From an uncultured Lachnospiraceae bacterium (GTDB lineage Bacteria; Bacillota; Clostridia; Lachnospirales; Lachnospiraceae), in NCBI GenBank assembly GCA_905236845.1, contig CAJOQM010000031.1, forward strand, positions 1 through 60,162: a stretch of DNA of 60,162 nt. Reading direction: 5' to 3'. This document shows positions 26,895-35,734 of the stretch, one piece after another. The notes under the pieces were generated by a model. The model worked only from the letters and a program-made list of their open reading frames with translations. It was not told the DNA's origin and did no database searches. Numbering within the stretch: the first letter of the stretch is position 1; every line of letters starts with the position of its first letter. The translations under genes were made by a program, and so were the position numbers.

Positions 26895-28259
26895 CTAAAA
26901 CGGAAATCCTCTTCTTCCCTTGCCGCCAAGCATTCCGAAGGGATTAAATCCCCTCTTCTTCCCGTTCATCTGCTTCATCATCTTCCGCATCTGCTCAAAC
27001 TGCTTAAGGAGCCGGTTTACTTCTTCTATTTTTACACCGGCGCCTGCAGCTATGCGCTTCTTGCGGCTGGGGTTTATAATATCGGGTTTTGAGCGCTCCG
27101 CCGGCGTCATGGAATATACGATAGCTTCAATATGCGCCAGCTTCTTTTCATCCGCAGCATCTTCAATGGCCTGCATGCTCTTTGAATCAATGCCGGGCAT
27201 CATGGAAAGTACCCCCGTAAGGCCACCCATGTTTTTCATCTGCTGCATTGCGGTCAGAAAATCGTCAAAGCCGAACTCGGCTTTTTTCATTTTCTGCTCG
27301 AGCTTTTTGGCTTCCTCTTCGTCTATGGCGTTCTCTGCCTTTTCAATAAGGCTTAAGACATCGCCCATTCCAAGGATACGGGACGCCATTCTGTCGGGGT
27401 GGAATTCTTCGAGGTCTGAAAGCTTCTCTCCCATACCTGCGTAAAACACAGGCTTTCCCGTAACAGCTCTAATGGAAAGAGCGGCACCGCCTCTGGCATC
27501 GGAATCAAGCTTTGTAAGGATGACTCCGTCTATGCCTGCCTTTTCGTCAAAGGTCTTGGCTACATTCACGGCTTCCTGTCCCGTCATGGCATCGACGACA
27601 AGGATAGTCTGATCCACTGTTACGGCGGACTTTATGTCAACCAGCTCATCCATCATCTCTTCATCTATCTGAAGACGACCCGCCGTATCGAGAATCACCA
27701 GATTCTGGCCGGTTTTTTTGGCATGCTCTACGGCCGCCTTGGCGATATCCGAAGGCTTAGCTGCAGTCCCAATGGAAAAGAAGGGTACATCTACCTTTTC
27801 GGCATTCACCCGAAGCTGCTCTACCGCAGCGGGTCTGTATACGTCGCAAGCCGCAAGCAGAGGCTTTCTTCCCGTTGAAGCAAATTTTCCTGCAAGCTTT
27901 GCGCTGGTTGTTGTTTTACCTGCACCGTTAAGTCCCACCATCATGAAAACAGTGACTTCCTTGGCAGAGCGGAATTTCAATTCACCGGCTTCTTCTCCCA
28001 TAAGGGAAACCAGCTCCTCGTTAACTATCTTGATAACCGCCTGGCCGGGATTAAGACCCTTTAAGACCTCGGTTCCCACGGCTCTTTCCTCGACGCTCTT
28101 TGTAAAATTCTTTACTACCTTGAAATTGACATCCGCTTCAAGCAGAGCCATCTTTACTTCCTTAAGCCCTGCCTTTACATCGTCTTCCGAAAGAATCCCC
28201 TTTGAGCGGAAGCCCTTAAAGACGTTTTGAAGTTTTTCCGTAAGAGAATCAAAAGCCAT
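26895..28259 (-). CDS. ffh: Signal recognition particle protein Ffh
   Basis: A 454-residue SRP GTPase that binds 4.5S/6S RNA and signal sequences and targets membrane proteins to the FtsY receptor. I start it at the ATG at 28257-28259 (MAFDSLTEKLQNVF), six codons inside a longer frame, because a GGAG site precedes it. The NG domain has GLNGAGKTTTSAKLAG, DTAGRLQ and TKLDSDARGG; the C-terminal M domain (about 325-430) is methionine-rich and ends with a Gly/Arg/Phe tail. Its promoter uses the 3' arm of the preceding terminator as the -35 box. No ylxM gene is adjacent. Confidence 0.96.
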   Translation of the reverse strand: MAFDSLTEKLQNVFKGFRSKGILSEDDVKAGLKEVKMALLEADVNFKVVKNFTKSVEERAVGTEVLKGLNPGQAVIKIVNEELVSLMGEEAGELKFRSAKEVTVFMMVGLNGAGKTTTSAKLAGKFASTGRKPLLAACDVYRPAAVEQLRVNAEKVDVPFFSIGTAAKPSDIAKAAVEHAKKTGQNLVILDTAGRLQIDEEMMDELVDIKSAVTVDQTILVVDAMTGQEAVNVAKTFDEKAGIDGVILTKLDSDARGGAALSIRAVTGKPVFYAGMGEKLSDLEEFHPDRMASRILGMGDVLSLIEKAENAIDEEEAKKLEQKMKKAEFGFDDFLTAMQQMKNMGGLTGVLSMMPGIDSKSMQAIEDAADEKKLAHIEAIVYSMTPAERSKPDIINPSRKKRIAAGAGVKIEEVNRLLKQFEQMRKMMKQMNGKKRGFNPFGMLGGKGRRGFPF

Positions 28260-28345
28260 GGTTATCTCCGGTGCCATAAAATCAAACCGTTCCTGCTGCG
28301 CCCCGAAAGTCGGTTTAAAACCTGTCCTTCCGATGCAACCCGGCT

Positions 28346-28374
28346 ATTTTAGCGCATAAAAATTCCCCTGTCAA
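28346..28374 (-). promoter_or_regulatory. Promoter of the ffh-rpsP-trmD unit
   Basis: Minus-strand TTGACA (28369-28374), a 17-base spacer and TAAAAT (28346-28351). The -35 box lies inside the 3' arm of the terminator hairpin of the unit upstream. Confidence 0.8.
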
Positions 28375-28394
28375 GTGTTTTTTCTTGACAGGGG
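28360..28394 (-). terminator. Terminator of the prfB-hom-lysC unit
   Basis: An 11-bp perfect stem, CCCCTGTCAAG (28365-28375) with CTTGACAGGGG (28384-28394), an 8-base loop, then AATTTTT on the minus strand. It ends the long unit whose last gene is the small membrane protein at 28430. Confidence 0.88.
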
Positions 28395-28429
28395 GCAAGA
28401 ACGACAACTCTTCTACAACATTGCTTTAA

Positions 28430-29032
28430 TCATTTGACAGACCTCCATTTGATTTTGTAATAAGCAAAAGCTATCACAACGCAAAGAACCCCTATTATGG
28501 CAAACCACATCGCTATGGTCCCCGCAGGCACATCATATATCTTCAGGAAAAAGTACGGTCCATCCAGTATCCTCATAATATTTAAAATCAGGCAGATGAT
28601 ACCGTAAGCCATAGTGGCAAGTAAGGGATAAAGAATTATTTTTAAAGAGCATTTATCTGTTTTTTCGAGGAACAAAAGCGAGGCTACGGAAAGCGCCGGC
28701 CCTATGAGGTGATTTATGGGAGCTACATCATATATAAAATAATATGCGTATCCGCCCTCAGGAGCCAGCACAAACGCAGCTATAAGAAATGTTACCGTAA
28801 GTGCGACGGCGCTTACAAAATGCAATTTCGTCACAAAATCCGGGATTTGCGCTTTTTTCAGGTAACATACGACGACAAGCAATGAAACGACAAGCTGAAG
28901 GACATTGCTGTCAATCGTATACCACTTGAATGCAGAAAAAGAAAACACATACATATCGTGTATAAACGCTATAAGTTCCAGGACCACAAGGATAATATTC
29001 GTCGCAACAAGGAGTTTTTTAAGGGAACTCAT
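28430..29032 (-). CDS. Pr6Pr-type (FAR-17a/AIG1-like) membrane protein
   Basis: About 200 residues with six hydrophobic segments and the sparse motifs of Pr6Pr membrane proteins (FKWYTIDSNVLQL, NHLIGPALS). The function is unknown. The start is uncertain: the ATG at 29032 begins MSSLKKLLV with a distant GAGG. A TTG at 29047, directly after the lysC stop, would be coupled to lysC translation and adds five residues. It is the final gene before a strong terminator, behind prfB, hom and lysC, with no obvious link to amino-acid synthesis. Confidence 0.65.
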   Translation of the reverse strand: MSSLKKLLVATNIILVVLELIAFIHDMYVFSFSAFKWYTIDSNVLQLVVSLLVVVCYLKKAQIPDFVTKLHFVSAVALTVTFLIAAFVLAPEGGYAYYFIYDVAPINHLIGPALSVASLLFLEKTDKCSLKIILYPLLATMAYGIICLILNIMRILDGPYFFLKIYDVPAGTIAMWFAIIGVLCVVIAFAYYKIKWRSVK

Positions 29033-29043
29033 TATGATTGATT

Positions 29044-30252
29044 TCAATCCTCAGACAAAAATTTGTCGTGTACGGCGCGGACCGCCTTGTCTGCGTCTGC
29101 TTCGTCGATAAGCACGGTGATGCGGATTTCGGATGTAGAAATCATGCGAATGTTTACGCCCACACCGTAGAGGGCTTCAAACATTCCCGCAGCAACGCCT
29201 GTGTTGGACTGCATTCCCGCTCCCACGACAGAGACCTTCGCAACATTTTCATCCGTAAGGATTTCCTGGCAGTTTATCTTGTCGTTATTTTCCTCAAGGA
29301 GACGCACTGCATCCTTAAGATCCGTAGTGTTTACTGTAAAGGAAATATCCTTTGTGCCGTCACGTCCTATGGACTGCAGTATAACATCAACATTTATATT
29401 CTTTGCAGCAAGAAGGTCGAACACCCGAAAAGCGATACCCGGCTCATCGGCTACACCCATTATAGCTATTCTTGCTGCATTTTTGTCGGCTGTAACGCCG
29501 CTTACCAGCATCTGTTCCAATTTGGTTACCTCCTTTACCACGGTTCCTTCTACCTTATCAAAGCTTGAAAGCACTACAAGCTGCACTCCGTATTTCTTTG
29601 CAAGCTCAACGGAGCGGTTGTGGAGCACCTTTGCTCCCAAGGTCGCCATTTCAAGCATTTCATCATATGTGATTTCCTTAAGCTTCTTTGCATCAGGCAC
29701 CACCCTTGGGTCTGCAGTATATACGCCGTCTACATCCGTATATATCTCGCATGCATCCGCCCTAAGAGCCGCCGCCAGGGCCACTGCCGTCGTATCAGAT
29801 CCGCCTCTTCCAAGAGTCGTAAGGTCGTCATACTTGTTTATTCCCTGGAAGCCCGTTACAAATACAATCTTGCGCGAATCCAGTTCGTGACGGATTCTTT
29901 CCGTGTCTATGCGCTTAAAGCGGGAATTCCCGTAAGTGCTGGTGGTATGCATCGCCACCTGGAATGCATTAAGTGATATGGCAGGGACACCCTTTGCGCT
30001 GCACGCCATGGCAGCCATGGCGACCGACACCTGTTCACCTGTAGCAAGAAGCATATCAAGCTCTCTTTTGGGAGCATCCGGATTCATATCCGCCGCCTGC
30101 GCCAAAAGACCGTCCGTAGTCTTACCCATGGCAGAAAGCACTACCACCACATCATTTCCTTTTTCATAATCTTCTATGCAGCGTTCAACTACGTTGTAGA
30201 TCCTGTCTTTGTCCGCAACGGAGCTTCCGCCGAATTTCTTTACTATTAACAT
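29044..30252 (-). CDS. lysC: Aspartate kinase
   Basis: A 402-residue enzyme phosphorylating aspartate, the first step to lysine, threonine and methionine. The kinase domain opens with VKKFGGSSVADKDRI and contains GRGGSDTTAVALAA and YTDVDGVYTADPR. Two ACT domains fill about 265-402, including GVADEPGIAFRVFDLLA and STSEIRITVLIDE, so allosteric feedback by an end product (lysine and/or threonine) is expected. It follows hom with a 25-base gap. No lysine riboswitch is present upstream. Confidence 0.95.
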   Translation of the reverse strand: MLIVKKFGGSSVADKDRIYNVVERCIEDYEKGNDVVVVLSAMGKTTDGLLAQAADMNPDAPKRELDMLLATGEQVSVAMAAMACSAKGVPAISLNAFQVAMHTTSTYGNSRFKRIDTERIRHELDSRKIVFVTGFQGINKYDDLTTLGRGGSDTTAVALAAALRADACEIYTDVDGVYTADPRVVPDAKKLKEITYDEMLEMATLGAKVLHNRSVELAKKYGVQLVVLSSFDKVEGTVVKEVTKLEQMLVSGVTADKNAARIAIMGVADEPGIAFRVFDLLAAKNINVDVILQSIGRDGTKDISFTVNTTDLKDAVRLLEENNDKINCQEILTDENVAKVSVVGAGMQSNTGVAAGMFEALYGVGVNIRMISTSEIRITVLIDEADADKAVRAVHDKFLSED

Positions 30253-30277
30253 TTTTTTATCCTATCAAATCTGACAA

Positions 30278-31492
30278 CTAGTTTCCCAGCCTGTAGCGGG
30301 ACACGGCGCCTTCAAGCTTTTCAAAGGCCGCTGCAAAATCATCTTCCCGCATTTCTTCCGTCATAAAGCCAAATTCACCCTCAAGGGATTTGCAGGTTAC
30401 GACTTCGCACTTGCCAAAGGGGGAAGTAATATTTGCAGCATCATTGACATCGCCCCTGACTCTGACAAAGAATTTGTTCCTTATGCCTTCAAAATCAAGC
30501 AGCTCCATCTCCTCGTCGCTGTAGAATACGCCGCTGTTTTTATCAAGATTCCTTGCGATATCAACGATATCTCCGCAAACGGCACTTGCTGTAGGAAGAC
30601 TTCCGGCACCCCGGCCGTAAAGCATAGCGTCATCAAGCATATTTCCGTGTATAAATACTGCGTTAAATACGCCGTGGACACTGTAAAGAGGATGTTCCTC
30701 CCCAAGCATATAGGGAGCAACCATGGCATATGTGCCCTCTTCGACCTTGCGGCTTACGGCAAGAAGCTTAATAGTCCTACCCATAGCTTTTGCATATTCC
30801 ATATCCTCCGGAGTGACCTTTGTTATACCCTCGGTGTAGATTTTCTCAAAATCAACATTCCTTCCGCAATTAAGAGATGTAAGGATAGCAATCTTTCTGC
30901 AGGCGTCATACCCTTCGACATCATCCGTGGGGTTCGCCTCGGCGTATCCAAGCTCCTGTGCTTCCTTAAGCACATCGGAAAACTCGGAGCCTTCCTGCTC
31001 TATTTTTGTAAGGATATAATTCGTAGTACCGTTAAGGATACCCATAACCGCCTCAACCACATCTGCCGTAACCGCACTTGTTATTGTACGAATAATAGGG
31101 ATACCGCCTCCTACGGATGCCTCAAAAAGGAAGTTTACATTCTTTTCTTTGGCAATGGCAAGAAGCTCGGGACCGTGCTTTGCAACGAGAGCCTTATTAG
31201 AAGTGGTAACATGCTTACCCCTCATAAGGCAGTCTTTTACAAATGTATGAGCAGGCTCAACACCTCCCATGGTCTCTACGACGATCTGGATTTCATCATC
31301 ATCAAGAATATCGTTAATATCCTTCACAAAGCAGTCGGCATGGGGATCTTCGGGGAAGTCCCTGCGGTCTAATATTTTCTTTACCCGGATATCATCACCT
31401 ACCCTGGCGCTAATAACAGGGGCATTTTCATCCAAAACCCGTGCAACACCGGAGCCTATGGTTCCATATCCCATTATCGCTACGTTTATCAT
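30278..31492 (-). CDS. hom: Homoserine dehydrogenase
   Basis: 404 residues, NAD(P)H-dependent reduction of aspartate semialdehyde to homoserine. I start it at the ATG at 31490-31492 (MINVAIMGYGTIGSGVARVL), which follows an AAGGA site; a longer frame upstream lacks one. The catalytic region contains GILNGTTNYILTKI, AQELGYAEANPTDDVEGYDA and KIAILTS. The last 70 residues are a short, divergent ACT-like end. With lysC downstream and a ThrH-type phosphatase elsewhere in the window it serves the threonine/methionine branch. It lies 73 bases after prfB in one unit. Confidence 0.94.
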   Translation of the reverse strand: MINVAIMGYGTIGSGVARVLDENAPVISARVGDDIRVKKILDRRDFPEDPHADCFVKDINDILDDDEIQIVVETMGGVEPAHTFVKDCLMRGKHVTTSNKALVAKHGPELLAIAKEKNVNFLFEASVGGGIPIIRTITSAVTADVVEAVMGILNGTTNYILTKIEQEGSEFSDVLKEAQELGYAEANPTDDVEGYDACRKIAILTSLNCGRNVDFEKIYTEGITKVTPEDMEYAKAMGRTIKLLAVSRKVEEGTYAMVAPYMLGEEHPLYSVHGVFNAVFIHGNMLDDAMLYGRGAGSLPTASAVCGDIVDIARNLDKNSGVFYSDEEMELLDFEGIRNKFFVRVRGDVNDAANITSPFGKCEVVTCKSLEGEFGFMTEEMREDDFAAAFEKLEGAVSRYRLGN

Positions 31493-31565
31493 ATTTTTTC
31501 CTTTCTTTGTAAGGCGGGGTCCCTGCGTTTTGTACAATACGGAAACAGCACCTCGCAAGACAACA

Positions 31566-32667
31566 TTAACTGATATACTTCAAATACGCATTGATAAAAT
31601 TATCTATCTTGCCATTCAGGACGCCGTCTGCATCGGCGGTCTCTTCGTTTGTCCTTCTGTCCTTAACCATGGTATAAGGCTGCAGCACATAAGACCGAAT
31701 CTGGCTTCCGAAAGCATTATCCTGCACATTTCCGCGGATTTCGTCCGCCTTTGCTTCGTTTTCCTCATCCTGAAGCTCCCGAAGGCGCGATCGCAACACC
31801 TGCATAGCCTTTTCTTTGTTTTGATGCTGGGAGCGCTCGTTTTGGCACTGCACCACGATTCCCGTGGGAATATGGGTGATTCTTATGGCGGATGAAGTCT
31901 TGTTAATATGCTGTCCTCCGGCGCCGCTTGCGCGATATGTGTCGATGCGAAGCTCGTCATCGTTTATCTCTATATCGCTGTCGTCTTCTATAATAGGCAT
32001 TACTATGCAGCTTGCAAATGAAGTCTGGCGCTTGTTGTTTGCGTTAAAGGGTGAGAGGCGTACCAGCCTGTGCACTCCTTTTTCGGACTTCAAAAATCCA
32101 TAAGCATTCGCCCCGTGGACTTCAAAGGTGACGGATTTTATGCCGGCTTCATCGCCGTCAAGAAGATCCAAAACCTCGGTCTTAAAATCATGGGAATCGC
32201 AAAATCTGGAATACATCCTAAAGAGCATGCCTGCCCAGTCACAGGCCTCCGTGCCACCCGCTCCCGCCTGGAGAGTCACTATGGCGTCGCATCCGTCATA
32301 TTCTCCGGAAAGAAGGGTTTTCATCCTTATTTCATCAAGAGAAGCAGCAAGCTTTTCTACTCCGTCTTTGACTTCATCCAGAAGAGACAAATCTCCCTCT
32401 TCGTCTCCCATTGCAATCAAAGTCTCGATATCATCGAATTTTTCATCAAGAGCCTCTACCGCATCCATATCGTCATTAATGGATTTAAGCTCGGCATTTT
32501 TTGCCGTGGCATCCTCGGGGTCGTCCCAGAATCCGGGCTCCTCCATAAGGCGGGTCAGCTCCTCTTTTCTTTTAGCCTTATCTGCTAAGTTAAAGTGAAT
32601 CCCTCACTTCCGTCATGGTTTTGCGGTATGATTCAAGTTCATACCTGTAGGGGTCGTACTCTACCAT
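31566..32667 (-). CDS. prfB: Peptide chain release factor 2, programmed +1 frameshift
   Basis: RF2, which terminates at UGA and UAA. Frame 0 starts at the ATG 32665-32667 (AGGTGA site upstream) and runs 25 codons to CTT and then TAA (32590-32592). Skipping one T gives CTT-AAC, and the second frame continues for 341 codons, total 366 residues, the normal size. The SPF anticodon-reading tripeptide (VRLSPFNANN) and the GGQ catalytic loop (SGAGGQHINKTSSA) are present. The stop is at codon 26 exactly as in E. coli prfB, but it is UAA instead of UGA. The gene lies between ctpA and hom. Confidence 0.94.
32590..32607 (-). promoter_or_regulatory. prfB recoding site (+1 frameshift) with a UAA stop
   Basis: On the minus strand GTGAGGG, five bases, CTT TAA C. 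The internal Shine-Dalgarno-like AGGG, the slippery CTT codon and the in-frame stop at codon 26 are the elements of RF2 autoregulation. The spacing is slightly longer than the canonical AGGGGG-TAT-CTT and the stop is TAA. Confidence 0.85.
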
Positions 32668-32705
32668 AGACTTCACCTTCTTTCTGTGATAATGTTCTAA
32701 TTTTA

Positions 32706-34166
32706 TCAGTCGCCACCGGCATCTTCCAATACTTCTATAGCCTTCTGGATCTGATTGTCGGTATCCGTGGAATACTTGGCGTCTTCTCCCGCCGTGTTTT
32801 CATATTCCAGCTCTATGTCAGGTTCTATTCCCACCTGGTCAAAATTGTTGCCCAAGGGTGAATAGAATTTGCCTACTGTAATCTTTATACCCGAGCCGTC
32901 GGTAAGAGAATATATGCTTTGATATACGCCCTTGCCGTAGGTGGTCGTTCCTATGACCGTCGCCCATTCATAATCCATCATGGCTGCGGTAAATATCTCG
33001 GAAGCGCTGGCGGAATTGCCGTTTACAAGCACCACCATGGGGATAGCAAGCTGCGTCTCATCGTCAGATGTATAATCCGTACGGTTCCCCGCTTTGTCCA
33101 GCGTGTATACCACAGTTCCTTCGGGAAGAAGGTCATCTAACATCTCGGCGCACTCGGAAACCACTCCGCCTCCGTTATCCCGAAGATCTATAATAAGGCT
33201 CTTCATTCCCTGTTCTTCAAGATCTGCCAAAGCATCTGCAAACTGTTCTTCCGTATTGGATGTAAAGGATGCAACCTGGACGTATCCTATCATATTTGAC
33301 TCGTCTATCATCTCATAAGCTACAGTTTCCATGGCGACGGCGCCTCTGGTTATTTCAAGCTCCATATTCTCGCCGTCCCTTTGAATGGTGAGAGTAACCG
33401 TAGTGCCTTCTTCACCGCGGATCTTTGTAGCTACATCCGAAGTATCTTCATCTGCCGAAATCGTTTCGCCATCTACTGCGATTATATAATCTCCGTCTTC
33501 AAGACCGGCTTCTTCTGCGGGAGAATCGGCATATACATGGGTTACCAATACATAGGCATCACCCTCAGCTTCTCTTCCCAGCAAAGCTCCTATTCCATAA
33601 TAAGAGCCGGAAGTCTGCATGGTAAGCTCTGTATATTCTTCTTCGGTATAATAATCCGTATATTGATCTCCAAGACCGTCTACAAGTCCGTCAATAAGGC
33701 CTTCCCTTACGCTGTCAAGATCGAATTCATTGGCAAATCCCGTATTTATAAGGGAAAATATAGTCTCAAGCTTTTCGGTGGTAGCCGCATCCATTATTTC
33801 TTCAACGGATATCTCGGATACATAATCTCCGCTTTCGGATGAAGTATCGGATGACGAGGATGATGCGGACGAATCCGAAACCCCGCTAAAAGAAATCACA
33901 CGGTTTACGGCGGCTGTACTGATACCGATTCCAAGCCCCAGGGTAAGACATATGACCCCTACTATAACATGGCTTAAAATCCCGCTTTTTTTATTTGGCT
34001 TATTTCCGTCGTCACCTCCAAAACCGCCGGTATTTCCCATATCTTCGGAATATCCCGAACTATCGCCCCCGGTATCCGGGGCATTATACGAATTATAGGA
34101 ATACGGGACATCCCCGTTTACGGGATATCCTTCGCTTTGCTCTGTCTGTTCATCATCAAACATCAA
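32706..34166 (-). CDS. ctpA: S41-family C-terminal processing protease
   Basis: A 486-residue membrane-anchored serine protease. A cytoplasmic Asn/Gly-rich leader is followed by one membrane segment (about 65-88), a Ser/Asp linker, a PDZ domain (about 190-270, with GLEDGDYIIAVDG) and the S41 core. The catalytic serine lies in NGNSASASEIF (about residue 384) and the lysine in TTYGKGVYQS (about 411). Relatives cut extracellular substrates, including regulators of cell-wall hydrolases. It overlaps the end of ftsX by 11 bases. FtsEX-CtpA adjacency is common in Firmicutes and suggests a role in division-linked wall turnover. Confidence 0.93.
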   Translation of the reverse strand: MMFDDEQTEQSEGYPVNGDVPYSYNSYNAPDTGGDSSGYSEDMGNTGGFGGDDGNKPNKKSGILSHVIVGVICLTLGLGIGISTAAVNRVISFSGVSDSSASSSSSDTSSESGDYVSEISVEEIMDAATTEKLETIFSLINTGFANEFDLDSVREGLIDGLVDGLGDQYTDYYTEEEYTELTMQTSGSYYGIGALLGREAEGDAYVLVTHVYADSPAEEAGLEDGDYIIAVDGETISADEDTSDVATKIRGEEGTTVTLTIQRDGENMELEITRGAVAMETVAYEMIDESNMIGYVQVASFTSNTEEQFADALADLEEQGMKSLIIDLRDNGGGVVSECAEMLDDLLPEGTVVYTLDKAGNRTDYTSDDETQLAIPMVVLVNGNSASASEIFTAAMMDYEWATVIGTTTYGKGVYQSIYSLTDGSGIKITVGKFYSPLGNNFDQVGIEPDIELEYENTAGEDAKYSTDTDNQIQKAIEVLEDAGGD

Positions 34167-35046
34167 GGTGCCTCCTTACTGTAAATGAACTCCCCAGATA
34201 ACCTATTCCTACCCCCAAAAGGAGCCCTATGGGCACCAGATACATAAATACGGTACTGCTTGGCAAAAATGTCAGTATGTTTGCCAGAAATTCAAAATTA
34301 TTTGAGATATATGATGAAATCCGGCTGTACATGGCATAAAGGATAACAAGAGGAATCGCAGAGCCCACAAGCCCTATGAGAATCCCTTCTATAATAAACG
34401 GTCCCTTTACGAAAAGATCCGTCGCTCCTATAAGCTTCATAATACCGATTTCCTCGCTTCGCACGGTAATACCGGTAGCGACCGTATTACTGATAAGGAA
34501 TATTGCTACTCCGATAAGAATAATAATGATAGCCGCCGATACATAGCCCACGAGGCTGTTAAAATCCGAAAGGATATTTGCAGCCACAACGGACTGGTTT
34601 ACCTTTCTTACCCCGTCAATACCCTCAATATATGATGCCAGATCCGACTGCATGGAAATATCGTTCATATAAATCTCAAAATTGGCGGAATCCGCCAGAG
34701 GATTATCCTCCGCAAGACCTGCCGCAGCTTCCTCGGAACCGTCCATATATTCTTCGATATACTGCTGCAGCGCATCTTCGGCGGAAACATATTCTATATG
34801 CGATACTTCCGCTCTTGCGGCTATCAGCGTGCCGATCTCTTCTATCTGTTCGTCACTTATTCCCTCGTCAAAGAAAACGGTTATGGTAACGCCGGACTCG
34901 GCTTCCTTTACCATCTCCTGAAAATTTATGACCAAAGAGAAAATTATTCCAAAGAGAAATATGCAGGCAGCCATTGTGGCAATGGACGCCAACGAAAAGA
35001 ATTTATTTCTCCAAATGTTTTTTATACCTTGTCCCAATACGTACAT
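34156..35046 (-). CDS. ftsX: Cell division ABC transporter permease FtsX
   Basis: 296 residues, four membrane segments (about 20-45, 172-198, 220-248 and 265-290) with a large extracellular domain between the first two, as in FtsX. IGIMKLIGATDLFVKGPF is the conserved cytoplasmic loop that contacts FtsE. FtsEX does not transport a solute; it transmits ATP hydrolysis to peptidoglycan hydrolases outside. The two NlpC/P60 hydrolases in this window are conceivable clients. The gene starts 1 base after ftsE and overlaps ctpA. Confidence 0.94.
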   Translation of the reverse strand: MYVLGQGIKNIWRNKFFSLASIATMAACIFLFGIIFSLVINFQEMVKEAESGVTITVFFDEGISDEQIEEIGTLIAARAEVSHIEYVSAEDALQQYIEEYMDGSEEAAAGLAEDNPLADSANFEIYMNDISMQSDLASYIEGIDGVRKVNQSVVAANILSDFNSLVGYVSAAIIIILIGVAIFLISNTVATGITVRSEEIGIMKLIGATDLFVKGPFIIEGILIGLVGSAIPLVILYAMYSRISSYISNNFEFLANILTFLPSSTVFMYLVPIGLLLGVGIGYLGSSFTVRRHLDV

Positions 35047-35047
35047 A

Positions 35048-35734
35048 TCAGACTCCCGCAGCGTAATCTGTGCCGCTGTCGCTCATTAAAACGCCTTTTT
35101 TAAGCTGTACCACGCGCTTTTGCATGGCATGCACTATCTCCATATTATGTGTAACTACAAGCACTGTCGTGCCTCTTTTGTTTATCTCGTCAAGAAGCTT
35201 CATTATTTCCCAGGCATTGCCCGCATCGAGGTTTCCGGTAGGCTCGTCCGCAAGAAGTATCCTCGGGTTGTTTATAAGAGCCCTGGCTATAGCGACTCTT
35301 TGCTGCTCGCCGCCGGAAAGCTCGTCCGGGAAAGACCTGTATTTTTCCGCAAGACCCACCATGGAAAGGATTACGGGAACCTTATGCCGTATGGTATGAT
35401 TTGATGCGCCTATCACCTTTTGGGCAAAAGCAACATTGTCATACACATTCCTGTCCTTAAGAAGCCTGAAATCCTGAAACACGCAGCCCACGTTGCGCCT
35501 GTACTTTGGTATCTGCTTGCGCCGTATCCGGGAAAGCTGCCGCTGGTTTACATAAATCTCTCCCTCAGTAGGATCCAATTCCTTCAAAAGAAGCCTTATA
35601 AGAGTCGATTTGCCGGAGCCGGAATCCCCCACTATAAAGACAAATTCACCCTCATCCACCTCAAGCGACAAATGGTTTAAGGCAGGCGCCTTGCCCTGAT
35701 ATATCTTTGTTACATCATCGAGTTTAATGATCAT
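35048..35734 (-). CDS. ftsE: Cell division ATP-binding protein FtsE
   Basis: A 228-residue ABC ATPase with Walker A GDSGSGKSTLIRLL, Q-loop VFQDFRLLKDRNVYDNV (typical FtsE), signature LSGGEQQRVAIARAL, Walker B RILLADEPTGNLD and the switch histidine in VTHNMEIV. It pairs with FtsX. The ATG overlaps the stop of the PucR-type regulator by 4 bases, so the regulator and division genes are co-translated. Confidence 0.95.
   Translation of the reverse strand: MIIKLDDVTKIYQGKAPALNHLSLEVDEGEFVFIVGDSGSGKSTLIRLLLKELDPTEGEIYVNQRQLSRIRRKQIPKYRRNVGCVFQDFRLLKDRNVYDNVAFAQKVIGASNHTIRHKVPVILSMVGLAEKYRSFPDELSGGEQQRVAIARALINNPRILLADEPTGNLDAGNAWEIMKLLDEINKRGTTVLVVTHNMEIVHAMQKRVVQLKKGVLMSDSGTDYAAGV

Noticed and set aside
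31493..32667. Lysine or threonine riboswitch/attenuator for hom-lysC
   Set aside because: The only gap before hom is 73 bases with no suitable hairpins; hom follows prfB in one unit.
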